A stretch of DNA of 64,000 bases, taken from contig OX637391.1 in assembly GCA_951799425.1 (NCBI GenBank), positions 8,256,551-8,320,550 on the forward strand, in the 5' to 3' direction. Under the pieces are notes generated by a model. It worked only from the letters and a program-made list of their open reading frames with translations, ran no database searches and had not been told where the DNA came from. Positions within the stretch are counted from its first letter, which is position 1. Each line of letters begins with the position of its first letter. The position numbers were made by a program, and so were the translations under genes. Origin of the DNA: Ilex aquifolium (taxonomy: Eukaryota; Streptophyta; Magnoliopsida; Aquifoliales; Aquifoliaceae). This document shows positions 11,115 to 22,513 of this stretch, one piece after another.

Positions 11115-11644
11115 AATTACGTAGTGCGTATTTTAAAAACTAATTTTAAAATTATTGAATCAAGCACTTAAAAGCGAAGGTAACAAACCGCAAGACGAGA
11201 CGACCACACAAGGGGACGCCCCAAGCCAAGGTGCCAAAGCAAGGGAAGGCGCTAGGCACCCCAAGCCAAGATGCCAAGGCCTTGGGCCCCACTTGCTGGC
11301 TCCCTTGCTTACTTCGTCTACTGTTTCGATATGATCTATTTTTGACTTAACTCTAAATCTAAAAATTCAGCCTAAATATTAGTAGATTTGAACAAATAAT
11401 TAAATCATGATCTCATTAATTTCGATGTGTGAGTCAACAAATAATTAAATCATGGTCCCACAAATTTTAATGTGAGAATCTCATTTTTAATTTATTTTTC
11501 ATAACTATTTTTTCCAACATTTGTTTCCAAAGTCTTTCTCACGCAGTTGGGTAAGGGGGAAGTAAAGGCTAGAAGCATCAGAAAGAAGTGCAGAATTATC
11601 AACCGTCTGTTCATATGAATAATATTATGAGATAAAGGGATATA
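11115..11644. other. Gene-free stretch with a short GC-rich repeat patch
   Basis: Around 11200-11300 a patch repeats CCAAGCCAAG(G/A)TGCCAA. The rest is AT-rich with no recognised feature. Confidence 0.4.
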
Positions 11645-11942
11645 AGTACCTTTTTTAAAGTTTATTTGGCTTAAAATACCACCTCTAAACTTATCATCAT
11701 TTAAATCCTTTTTTTCATCAATTAGTTGTCAATAAGTACACATTTTAAAACATTTTCAAATTCTTTCTAAAATGTATTATATAATTACCCCTACCATAAA
11801 TAGTACATACTTAATTGATAGTTTTTATATTTCCAATATCTAAATATTAGAATGTGAGACTTTCAAGATTCTTTTTGATATTTGTGTAATTTGAATTTTG
11901 AAATTTCATATATATACACACACACATACACACACACACGTG

Positions 11943-11974
<32 letters not shown>

Positions 11975-12560
11975 TATATAACAACATCAAACAGTAACAC
12001 ACTCAACAAAAAAATAGTAACATCAAATAGTTACATACTCAATAAAAAACTTAATTAAAAATTTAATATTTGATGTTACTATTTTTTGTTGAGGATATTA
12101 CTGTTTAATGTTATTATTTTTTTGTTGAGCGTGTTACTATTTGATGTTACTATTTTTTTGTTGAGTGTGTGATGTTACTATTTTTTTGTTTAGTATGCTA
12201 CTGTTTGATGTTACTATTTTTTTTTTTGAGAGTGTTACTGTTTGATGTTACTATTTTATATATATATATATACACACACGTATATATATCTATATATACG
12301 TGTGTTTATATATATACGTATATACGTATATATCTATATATACATATGTATCCCAATTATATACGTATATAATTTCAAAATTCAAATGATACACAAATAT
12401 AAAAAAGAATCTTGAAAGTCTCATATTCTAATATTTAGATATTGGAAATATAAAAGTTGTCAATTAGGTATGCACTATTTATGGTAGGGGTAAAAAGACT
12501 TTTATGACTTTTTTTTAGAAGATGTATTTTTATCCCAATTATTTTAAAAAATATATTTTT
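11645..12560. mobile_element. Fold-back element with long inverted arms and a microsatellite core
   Basis: The arm at about 11745-11910 is repeated in inverted orientation at about 12368-12545; both contain CTTTCAAGATTCTTTTT and ATCTAAATATTAGAATGTGA or its complement, over about 160 bp. Inside lie a second inverted pair built of GTAACATCAAA / TTTGATGTTAC units (11981-12055 and 12065-12255) and TA/CA dinucleotide runs (11910-11980, 12258-12350). The whole can fold into one long hairpin. No coding capacity. Confidence 0.7.
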
Positions 12561-13400
12561 ATCTTATTAAGTTTTTAGGGAGGTACCGGCCTCCCTAAGC
12601 CCCTAATATTATTTGAACTTAATTTATCTTTGTTCTTATAATGGTCGTAGTGTTTTTGCTCTCTTTTGTGATTCACTATTCTCTAACAATAAGGCCCGTG
12701 TTACTATGGTTTAAGTTTTTATTTACCTAGTACTTTTAGACACCGGTTATTTTTAGTATACATATATCTACGAACGAATTATATAAACTAAATGGTTACT
12801 AGTCTGACGAGTGAAAAAAAAACATGGTTGAAACTTAACTCTTTTCTAAAATGAGCTCTACAAATGATTTCGAACTCTGTTCATTTCACAATCCGGATAC
12901 GAACTGATCCTGAATTATTCCAGAACAACTTAAAAGTCGTTATGCAGACCAATGCTAACATGGTAAGAAAACAGACTTAACTATGTAATAAGTTTACTAA
13001 AAGCACACAAGTTGTTGCCTGATTTCTCAATCTTTTTTCCAATCCATGAACCTGCTATGGTTCTCTCAATTTTCGACACCACTTTTCACTGAATCTTCTG
13101 GCACATTCTAATTGGCATTTGATCATTCTGGTTAGAAAAAAAATGGTATTTGATCATTGGAAGCCATGATGAAGCATAGGGAAGAAGCTGGCCAGTTAAG
13201 ATTTTTATATATCATGATGATTCAGCTGCAGAAACTGTTAGAATAACTGGCCACGAAGGCTTGGCCTTTCTGTGGAATGAAATGAAAGCCGCCACAAAAG
13301 CCATGATACATGGCAACAAAGTCAACTTTGGCGGCTGTGTTGTAATTATTATAATTATTATTCCAAAATTCAAATTATTTTTAAGACTAATCTCAAATTA
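12561..13400. other. Lipase upstream-flank remnant of relic D
   Basis: The segment 12780-13250 matches the exon 1 neighbourhood of relic C and gene A: TTTACTAAAAGCACACAAG near 13000, then CATTGGAAGCCATGATGAAG and GAAGAAGCTGGCCAGTT near 13150-13195. Exon 1 itself is missing between these landmarks. Confidence 0.5.
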
Positions 13401-13404
13401 CACT

Positions 13405-14057
13405 CTACAAGATCTTTCGAATTTTAATATGTATCCTTAAAAATTAAAAATTTTAATTTGTACCCTCAAAAATAAAAATTTATACTAATGCGCACCTCAA
13501 GTTAATAGCACTGCCTAAAACTAAATGAATAAATTATACCTAAACCCCTCACATTTGAAATATTACACCAACATTTCTTGAGAATCCAAATGTGACTAAC
13601 CCTCGATTGGACATTCAAATAATTCTGTTTAAGTGAAGTATTACATTGGATATAAAGAATATTATATTGGACATTCAAATGGTAAGTTTAATTTTGAATT
13701 TTAAAGTATAACGAACCCACAAAATAAAGGATAATATGAAATTATAATTTTATATTATGATGAAATTATATTTTTTAACGGTTATATTAATAGATATCAA
13801 TGACAATGGATTATGTATTACATGTACACAAACATTAATAGGTATATGAATAATATTCTAAATGTAAAGGGATTTAAATGATTGAGTGATAAATATGAGG
13901 AGATTTAAGTATAATTTGTCTATTTAATTTTAGACGGCAAACAGATAGTTGTTAGTTTTAGGTGCACATTGATATAAATTTCTGCTTTTAAGGGTACAAA
14001 TTAAATTTTTTTATTTTTGAGGATACCGACTATTACAAGGCTTGGAGTACCTTAAAT
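13405..14057. mobile_element. TIR element with about 110-bp inverted repeats
   Basis: The left arm (13425-13540: GTATCCTTAAAAATTAAAAA, TTAATTTGTACCCTCAAAAA) is matched in inverse at 13915-14035 (GAGGATAC, GGGTACAAATTAAATT). Both arms also share a GCACCT(C/A)AA-like segment. The middle is AT-rich with no open frame. It is probably a Mutator-like or fold-back MITE. Confidence 0.6.
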
Positions 14058-14436
14058 TTTTGAATTGTTGCGACGTACTTTGATGTTTTCCGCCGTTGAC
14101 TCGAGTCCCGAATGCACTAACTATTACAAGACTTGAAATACTTCAAACTTTTGAATGCACGAGAAAATATTTGGGATAATGGTGATACAACGTGACATAT
14201 TCATCAATAAATTATAAAATAATAAATAAATTAATAAACTCTATTGTTTTAACATGACTGAGATAATTATTAATAACCCACGACAGGTGCCACAGCCATC
14301 CGTTTCGTCCCATCCCCAGCCCACGCACATATCCTGATCTAGTACCAATTACGTCAATCATAATCTCCACCTCGCTCTGCTGACTACCCTCCTGTATGAA
14401 AATATATTATTTGTTCTTTCCGCCAATGGGTGAACC
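14058..14436. other. Gene-free stretch
   Basis: AT-rich DNA with a short GC-richer patch around 14285-14400. No protein, RNA gene or repeat that I can support. Confidence 0.4.
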
Positions 14437-14830
14437 CACTTGTTATGATTTGAATCGCTTTAAACTCACAGATAAACACACATCAATCGAAGAACAAACC
14501 AAGAATATAAAACAATAAGAAATAAGAAAGAACAAGACACACAGATTTTACGTGGTTCGACAATTTGCCTACATCCACGAAGTTGCAGGAATTTTACTAT
14601 TGAGAGAGAGAATTATAGAGGCGGCTGTACAATACACACTTAACCCTAATCACCAAGGAGCAGTATTTATATGTCCTGCGCACAGGCCCAAGCCCAATCG
14701 GCCCAATCCTCCGCTCCATAGACCAAGGCTCATTAAATTTCCCATTAAGAACCACGCAACATTACTTCGGGTCGGGTCATCAAAATACATGAAATTTCTC
14801 TTAAATAAACTGCTTACAGAGAATAAGTTA
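14437..14830 (-). mobile_element. LTR fragment, probably Copia-type
   Basis: The left edge TGTTATGATTTGAATC (ending CA on the minus strand) is followed by the TTTTACGTGGTTCGAC block common in plant LTRs, and a minus-strand TATA box (CATATAAATACTG) is near 14665. No internal region and no clear target duplication are visible. It looks like a broken solo LTR; age cannot be judged. Confidence 0.45.
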
Positions 14831-14836
14831 TTCCTC

Positions 14837-15594
14837 TATAGTTATCAAAATCATACGATTCGCGATTCGATTCGCACAATTCGGTTCGATACATGTACAA
14901 AACGATTCGTATCTTGTATGAGAATCGTTTTAGAGTTGAATCGCACCTGAACCGTACGATTTGTATGATTCGATTTGTATTGCACGATTCAATCATTTTT
15001 TTTTAAACCCAATTTTTTTGCAAAACGACATCGTTTTATCCGCTAAACAGTAAAACGAAGTCGTTTTGTTTGCAGAGGACCCCAGACCCTAAAAAAAACT
15101 CAACCTCGTCGTCTAAACCTCACCTTGCGTTGTCCAAGTTAAAGGTCACGGCTAACGCTATCGCATAATCAATTGATTTTTGCTCTCAATTCTTTCGTGA
15201 GTAGTTTGTTAGGTTCTAATTTTTTGTTTCAAAATGTTAGCCTGTATGTTTTCTTCCAATTAATTTTCTTATTTGTTCTTTTTCCATTCATGTTTGTAAC
15301 CTAATCTATTATGGGTGTCACTATTTTTATTCTTGAATAGCCATGATTTTTTAATAAATTTTATAAAAATGAAATAAAAGACTAGCGTCTTTCTATTTAG
15401 ACGACGTAATTATGTCAATTGATTATTTTTAGAAAGCAATAATGTTCAATATTCAATATTTTGTCTATTTTAAATATGTAGTATTATTTTTATTTTTGTT
15501 CAAATTTTATGTCGAATCTTACGATTCGATATGATTCACGATTCTCAAATTTAATATTGTAATTCACCGTATGAATTGCGATTTGACAACTATC
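14837..15594. mobile_element. Non-autonomous TIR element with ACGATTCG motifs
   Basis: The left end (TAGTTATCAAAATCATACGA) and the reversed right end (TAGTTGTCAAATCGCAATTC) are inverted relatives. Subterminal zones repeat ACGATTCG and CGATTCGTA on both sides. The middle (about 15020-15480) has no clear coding sequence. Confidence 0.55.
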
Positions 15595-15599
15595 AAACT

Positions 15600-15990
15600 G
15601 CTTGTAGTGATTGTGTAACTATGCAAGATACTCTGTCAAAGAACGCCTCATCATGTCATTGATAGCTGCAATCAAATTTGTCTGACGTATGTCTACTCGA
15701 AATTTCTCCTTCAAATTAATCAATGAAAAGTTAATGCATAAAAAATAAATAAATTATTTCCTCAATAAGTAAAATATATCTTTATATTATAGTTAAACTA
15801 AATCAAACAACTATTAATTACCTCCAAACATGGAAAAATGTGTTGTTTGTCTTCCTCAATGATAGCAAACCATGTAGGCGTTGATGCGGGGATGATGGCT
15901 TGAGATAAAGTCCCAACCTCACTAGTGAACGCCGCAGCAAAATCCACAACGGGTTGAAGACCATTATCAGGGAAAAAAACAGGCAACTTT
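15600..15990 (-). pseudogene. CACTA transposon second ORF fragment (Transposase_24-like)
   Basis: The minus strand reads GLQPVVDFAAAFTSEVGTLS, then IIPASTPTWFAIIEEDKQHI. After an apparent intron (about 15700-15815) it reads EKFRVDIRQTNLIAAINDMM. The order 'G..R..IP.S..TW..I.ED...IF..LE' then a helical region resembles the plant Ptta/En/Spm-type transposase family found beside tnp2 in CACTA elements. It is short and isolated; the assignment rests on pattern and on the tnp2 relic next to it. Confidence 0.5.
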
Positions 15991-16008
15991 ACACCATTCC
16001 GTATTAGC

Positions 16009-16403
16009 TTGGGAGGGGTTTGGATTGTGGGTTGGGGAATAAATCCCTTAAACCCATATTTGATAATCCATGTTTAGCCTAGGGTTTGAAAACCCAGCCT
16101 ATTAGATGGCCAGGTCAAGAAACTCACATACTTGGGTTTCATGAAACGCAAGGGGGGTGGGTTTCATATGGGGGTTAAGGGGTTTAACATACAAATGACA
16201 TTTATATCCCTATATATCCTATTTATATACCTCATATATACAAATTAGTTAAGGGGTAAAATAGTCATTTATATATAAATATATTATCATAATAATCATA
16301 TATCTCTGCGCATACCAAACATGGGTATAGACAATATTGAATGTTGAATCCCATCTTTGGGTCAAACCTGGGTTTGGACAATCCAATCCAAACCCTTATA
16401 GGG
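16009..16403. mobile_element. Small TIR element (GGGTTTGGATTG ends) within the CACTA debris
   Basis: The left end GGGTTTGGATTGTGGG is matched in inverse at the right by CAATCCAATCCAAACCC. Both subterminal parts repeat AACCCA / TGGGTT motifs. It is about 395 bp with no open frame. A target duplication is not clear. Confidence 0.55.
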
Positions 16404-16546
16404 CTAATCCTCGTGTCCAACCACGAACTCGTCTAGATATCGATGAAGCTATCACAAAAATATATATATATAAACTTGATTACACATTTTGTTCAACTGA
16501 AAAGAAGGTTAAATAAAATACTCAAACATGTCTAGGTGTATAATTG

Positions 16547-17215
16547 TTAAAAATGATGCATTTCATTCGTGCTAAACAACCTCTGCAATCTAGGTTTCAG
16601 AGGAAAGTACCGTAATACCTTTTGTGGAATCTTATGTTTACCATGTCCGTACCTCCACCTTGACTCGCCGCATTCAGGACAAACTTCTGCATCTTCATGC
16701 TCCTTCCAAAGTAGCATGCAATCGTTTCTACATGCGTGTATGGAAACATATCCGAGGCCCAAGTCTCGCATTATGGCTTTTGCTTTGTAATAAGACTTGG
16801 GTAATGTCTCCCCACTAGGCAATATTCCCTTGACCAACTCGAGCACATTGTCTATTGATTTGTTACTCCACTGATTTTCCGTCTTCAGATGAAGCAATTT
16901 CATAAGGAAATTCAACTTGGAGGACTTCTCACAACTAGGATAAAGTGGACTTCGTGCATTCTTCAATAATTTGTTAAATTTTCTCCATTCCGCTTTGCTT
17001 AAATGCGGATCATGGATGTTTGATGTCGTTCCAATATCGCTATTCAAAAATGTTCCCATATACACCTCCTCTAAAATTTATTGAACCTCATCAACATATT
17101 CATTCTCGTCATTCGACAGATTTGGATCACCACTTGCATAAGGGATATTTTCGGATCGAAAATCCTCTCCATAATATACCCATTGAATATAACTCTGATC
17201 AATCCCAATTATGAT
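16547..17215 (-). pseudogene. CACTA (En/Spm) tnp2-type transposase fragment
   Basis: An open frame at 17065-16547 reads LLKNARSPLYPSC, LPKSYYKAKAIMRDLGLGYV, ACRNDCMLLWKEHEDAEVCP and CGESRWRYG. This is the conserved N-terminal region of CACTA tnp2 transposases, including the paired cysteines. Further minus-strand similarity in other frames extends to about 17200 (acidic DPNLSNDENEYVDEV). The catalytic core that should follow is absent, so the gene is a relic. The missing rest and the two inserted MITEs suggest an old copy. Confidence 0.8.
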
Positions 17216-17269
17216 CCTTCAACCTCCTCAGCAGTCTTATAAATCTACTAGTTATTGTATGTGCCTAAA

Positions 17270-18080
17270 GGCACGGAACAATAAAAAAATGGTCAATAAT
17301 AAATATATTTATATTTACACCTAAAATCAAATTACAAATATAGAGTAGAGCAAAGAATTTAAGCACCGGTTGTAGTGGGAGTGAACGGTGGTAGTGGTGG
17401 TGGTAGGAGACAGTGATGGTTGTAGTGGTTGGCAACGACCGTGGTGATGGTGGCAATGGTGATGCTGGTGGTGGTTTTTTGGTGATGATGGTGGTAGTGA
17501 CAGTCATGAGTGACAGCGGTAGTAGTTATGAACGATGGTGATTGTGATGGTGGTTGACAATGGTGGTGGTAGGGCAACAACGGTGGTGGGTTGTGGTGAT
17601 GGGCAGTGATGATGAAAGTGGTGGGCGACGGCAGGTGCTTTCTGGACGACAGTATGACGGGTTGTTGTAAATAGCGATGGTGGTGATGGTAGGTGTGGTA
17701 GGTGTGGGTGGCAGTGGGTGACGACAGTGGTGGGCGATGAGGATTGGTGGTGGTAAGTTTGATAGAGGTGGGTGACAGTGACCGGCGGCGATGGTGGGCA
17801 ATGATGGGTGGTGGTAAGTTTGATAGGGGTGGGTGACAGTGACTGACAACGATGGTGGACGATGATGAGTGGTGGTGGATTATGATAGTGGAAGGCGATG
17901 GGTGATGGTGAGCAACAATAGTAGTGGTGGGTATTGACGGTAGACGACGGTGATAATGATAATAAATATAAGAATTAGATAAAAATTATGGTGGGTGGTA
18001 GCGATGAACGACGGTTATTTTTAAAGTATTCATAAGTAGTTATAAATTCTAAAAATACTTTCAAAAAATTACCCCAAACA
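17270..18080. repeat. TGG/GTGATGG-rich degenerate trinucleotide tract
   Basis: From about 17365 to 17960 the plus strand is dominated by GGTGGT and GATGGTGG units. The right edge at about 18065-18090 (ACCCCAAACACACCCATAG) looks like the end of a GTGTGTTTGG-type TIR element, like those at 28708 and 46852. The His/Pro/Thr-rich open frames on the minus strand follow from the repeat and are not genes. Confidence 0.6.
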
Positions 18081-19401
18081 CACCCATAGAGGTATATTTT
18101 TCCTATTAAATTTGAGAAGTTAATATTAGTCATCAGATTAACTTTAGAGTAAAATTTAAAGAGATCTCAACCGCGAAAAACAAAAATCATTTTGTTTATC
18201 TATTGAGATTTGAATTGTATTGTACTAAATACAATTCAAAAGTGTAACAAAAAGATCCCACATATTTGAGCTTGATACTGTTCAAAACCTGAAATTAAGT
18301 GTATTGACAGAGCATCTGATACCTTTTTATTAAACTATTCTAGTGGGTCGAGGTTATTATGATTTGAGGGTGGCATGTCTTGGTACACCTGGTGCAATAC
18401 AATCATTGACTACCATGGTATATACAGCTCACATAAAATGTGTTGGGTAGAGTTTTAAAACACCAAAGTGTCAATCAGCATGACTTTATTTATGTGGCCT
18501 ATTAGATTTTAACTATAAATCAATACTCAAAAATTGGATTCATCATATTTGGATATTCAAGAGAGAAAGAGCATATTCAAGAGAGAGATAGCCTTACGCA
18601 AAATGTTAAAATTGAAATTAAACTTCAGTGACTTGTTAAGCATTCATACAAGCAACAGTCAATAATAATCAATCGAGCTGAGTAAGAACGCATTAAACTT
18701 ACGTTTGATTACATAAAACTCAGAAAAATCAATCGACAAGCAAAACAATAGTGAAACAAACCATGTAATGCCTGCGATGATGTTAGAAAGGTACAAAAAT
18801 CCTGATTTGTAATTGAACTTTTTTATCTGGCAATCCGGTTCATGTATGTTTGAAATGGCATTTGTATTTCAGAGAGAGAGAGAGCAACATATTCTCTGGA
18901 AACAAAAACTCACCAACAAATCCGCTATTTCTCTCCAAAGAAATCGAATCAGAAAATGAAATTCAACAAATGAAGAATGTGCGATGAAATTCAACAAATT
19001 AAGAATGTGAGAAGAATGTGCACACTTACTTATATCGGAACTGGACGTCAAAGAATGTGCGATGAAATTCCGATTAGGCTTCCGTCAAGGCTTCGTCAGC
19101 AACAATATCCGTAACTTCACTTAAGCAACAAATGAAGCCCTCTGAGAGATTGAAACTCAAGTAGATTAGGAGATATCGATACTCAAAATGTAGTGGACTC
19201 AGAGTTGTGCCCTAGCAGACAAATGAGGAGAGATCGTCCATGGCAGGAATCGTCGGCGGAAGGAAAGAGATAGTCGATGGTAGGAATGCCGGTCGTAAGG
19301 AGAGACATAGTCGAGAGGGAGGGAGAGAGAGAGAGGATTGATCGTGAGAGAGTTTTTTTTGGGTAAGTACTGATCGTGTGAGAAATAGTAGTTTTTTTAA
19401 A
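18081..19401. other. Gene-free stretch
   Basis: AT-rich intergenic DNA with GA runs near 18870 and 19320-19340 and a short local duplication around 18960-19070 (GATGAAATTCAACAAAT twice, GAATGTGCGATGAAATTC twice). No protein or RNA gene is recognised. Confidence 0.45.
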
Positions 19402-20230
19402 AATGATATTCAATGGCAAATGGGCGGATTGGGTTGGTTATGAGTTGTGTTAAATTGGGTTGGACTAAAATAAATTCAATCCATTTTTCACTCACGTAGT
19501 AAATGGGTTATAATGGGTTGTGTTAAACTCATTAACCCATTAAATAATTAAAATTTTTAATAGACAAATTAGTACACCAATACAAACACATTAGTAGTAC
19601 ATCAAAATACAAACATACACACACTAATGCACCAAAACACACACAAACTAATACACTAAAAATACACACACTAATACACTAAAATACACAAAAAACACAC
19701 ACACATAGACTAACACAAAAATAAAACACATTTAATAAAAAAAATACACACATAATGAGCCGGGTCGATTGTGGGCTATGGGTTGGTCAGTGGGTCATGG
19801 GTCGACCCACGGGTCATGAGAATGGGGCTATGGGTCATGGGTGTGGGTCATGGGTCAACTTGTGGGCCATGGGTCATGGGCCAACCCGTATGTCATGGGT
19901 GGTGTATTAGTGTGTGTGTTTTTTATGTGCTAGTGTGTGTATGTTTTAGTGTATTAGTATATATGTGTATATTTTTTGGTGTAATAGTGTGTGTATTTTT
20001 TGGTATATTAGTATATTTATTTAATTTATTACTTGTGTTATTTAATAAAAAAATAAATACTCAATCCAATGGGTACCCATTTATAATCCATTTTAACCTG
20101 TTTAATTAAAATGAATCATATTTACCCAAACTATTTGGAACCTGTATTAATTAATAGAGGTACCCAACCCATTTATTTATGGACGGGTTGGGTGGATTAT
20201 TGGGTAATGGGTTAAGATTGCCACCTCTAT
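19402..20230. mobile_element. TIR element with GGGTCATGGGTC core
   Basis: The left zone (GGCAAATGGGCGGATTGGGT) and the reversed right zone (GGCAATCTTAACCCATTACC) carry inverted ATGGGTTA-type motifs. The core at 19755-19900 repeats GGGTCATGGG and is flanked by TACAC/TAGTGTGT runs. It belongs to the common plant class of non-coding elements starting with a GGTGGCAA-like end. Confidence 0.5.
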
Positions 20231-22460
20231 TCAAAATATGAGGTTTGTTGATCTTAGTACGATTCCTACGGTGATTATGAGAAGTAGTAGTTTTTTATCT
20301 GTTCCTTGTGGCAGTTATTTTTGTCAACATTTTTTATGTATTTAATTATGGGTTTTTAGTGGATATTTTCTTTTGTGGTTAGGAGGATGTAGAAGAATAA
20401 CCTGAACAATGTATGAAAATGCTACTAATTAGACATTTAACATGACAAAAGGTTTCGCCGAACATTTTCATTTATAGTCATTCCGGTTTTATTACATTTT
20501 CCAAAGTTATTGTGATAAAAAAAATAATAAAGTGATTATCTCTATGTGATTAATTTTATGATGATTTTGATAGTATTTTTTTAATCAAGTTTTTTATGAG
20601 ATGAAATCAAATCATTTATCATTAAAACATATACTGTTAGAAACATGAAAGATTTTTTTTGGATTTCAAAGAACGAAAATATTACTAAATTATGGTCCTA
20701 AAATAGTTATGTTTTGGTGACTATAGTGGGATGCAAAAAAAAGAAAACCATTACAACTTCTTTTGCGATGAAGCTACAATCTGTTTGTCCCCACCTATAT
20801 TGTGAAGCATCTGTGTTCAATAGGAACCATAAAAAAAAACCATCATAATACTCTGGCTATGAATGTTTACATTATAATGACTACACATATATTTATATTC
20901 AAATGTATTGCCAATGTCTATGTCGATAAACATTCCTTTTTCTATTAATTGCTTTTAATTTTAGTCTTGAGATGGAGAAGAAGAAAAGTTGCTCTAGGAG
21001 GAGCGGTGTTAGCAATGGTTGTGTCACTCCAAAGAAAGTTTTATTTTCGCATTTTTCAGTTGGCATGCATTTATTAGTTTCTATTTTCTTTTAGTTTGGT
21101 CTCTAGGTATGATTGTACGTGTAGTCTGGTTTTCATTTTTTGTAAGATAATAACATTATGGTATGAACAAGCTTGGTAACCTAAAGATCATGTAGACTTA
21201 AGTTGGAATCTAGCTTATTATTTATTGCCACCACCAATGTAAATTTGGCCAAGCAATACTTTGCTAAAAACAATAAGCAAGATTAAAATATCCAACTAGT
21301 ATCAATAAATACTAGTAGATACAACACAAACACGCGTAATATACTGTGATTAAAAATATAAGCAAGATTAAAATATTTATTGTAGTTAAAATATTTATTA
21401 TGTTTAAAATGTGAGTTGAAAGATTAATCATTGATTTATAATAATCTAGATTGTTGTTGTGCTTTATGTTTCTGAATCTTTTTATTTTTTTTTGGACGAG
21501 GAAAGGTATAAAATACATATCTCTATATAGCTGGTAAAATTGCATACATCATACCCAAATCCCACAAAGGTGAGAGCTTGGTCCTTGTTAAATCTAACAT
21601 ATATAATCATTTTATATAGATTAGCCCGGTAATGCACTCTTTCTTTCAAGAGTTTTTTTGTGTTATATAAGAATCCAATAACTAATCTTACAAATTATAT
21701 TTAAACCACAATACACCTTTTAACCACTCACTTATGTTTTAATCATACTTACATTTTAACTACATTAAATATTTTAATCATTTGATTACACTTTAGACTC
21801 CCTTGTAAATATTTTAACTCTTCACTTCCATTTTGATTACAATAAAAGAAAGAGTGAATTGCATCGGAATACTATAGTCTGTGTAGTAAAATAGTGCACA
21901 GATTGAACATAAAGTACAACAACGACCTACATCACTTACATCCAACAACGACCTACATCACTTGCATCCAACAACTAATCATAAAACCTACAATTTTAAG
22001 CTAAATAAACATTTTCATCATGTTTATATTTTAAGTACAGTAAATATACATTTGAACCATAGTAAAGAAAAAACTGATTGCGCAGGATAGTATTATTGGT
22101 AATTTTACACATACACATACATTGTATATACATACACAGTAGTCATTTGGGATCAAGAAAACTTCTTCTCTCCACAACAGCAGAATTATAAAGATTCGAA
22201 TCCATGAGATCTCAATTAAATGCAAAGCAAATGATGAACAAGTTCATGGAATTGGTGAATTTTGGAAAAGGACAAACTATATACTACAAGTAAGTGCAAA
22301 CAATTAACTTAATTTCTCTTGCATATGTAAAGTTGAATGCTTCAACATTGTTTTATTACAATTAGCTATACCTTATTGAACACAAACCACAAGCACACCC
22401 ACACACATACCAGTTATTACCAGTAGATACAGGATCACATGGGGCTAGTTACTTGCCCCT
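20231..22460. other. Gene-free AT-rich stretch downstream of lipase A
   Basis: About 2.2 kb without recognisable protein, RNA gene or complete repeat. Short local repeats occur (TAAGCAAGATTAAAATAT near 21275 and 21360; CAACAACGACCTACATCACTT twice near 21920-21960). Confidence 0.45.
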
Positions 22461-22461
22461 T

Positions 22462-22467
22462 TTTATT
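22462..22467 (-). terminator. Candidate poly(A) signal of lipase A
   Basis: AATAAA on the minus strand, about 50 bp beyond the stop codon of lipase A. Position fits, but single hexamers are weak evidence. Confidence 0.3.
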
Positions 22468-22513
22468 CCATTCTACACTTAGTTCAATACGTTGGATCTT
22501 GGTCCACTTCGAT

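Noticed and set aside
12169-12372. 67-codon frame
   Set aside because: It reads through TA/CA microsatellite and the inner arm of the fold-back element.
15601-15609. CTTGTAGTG, the inverse of a CACTA end
   Set aside because: The sequence continues in the coding frame of the transposase-like fragment and points the wrong way; a nine-base match is expected by chance.
16569-16818. Plus-strand frames of 64-73 codons
   Set aside because: They are the complement of the tnp2-type transposase fragment.
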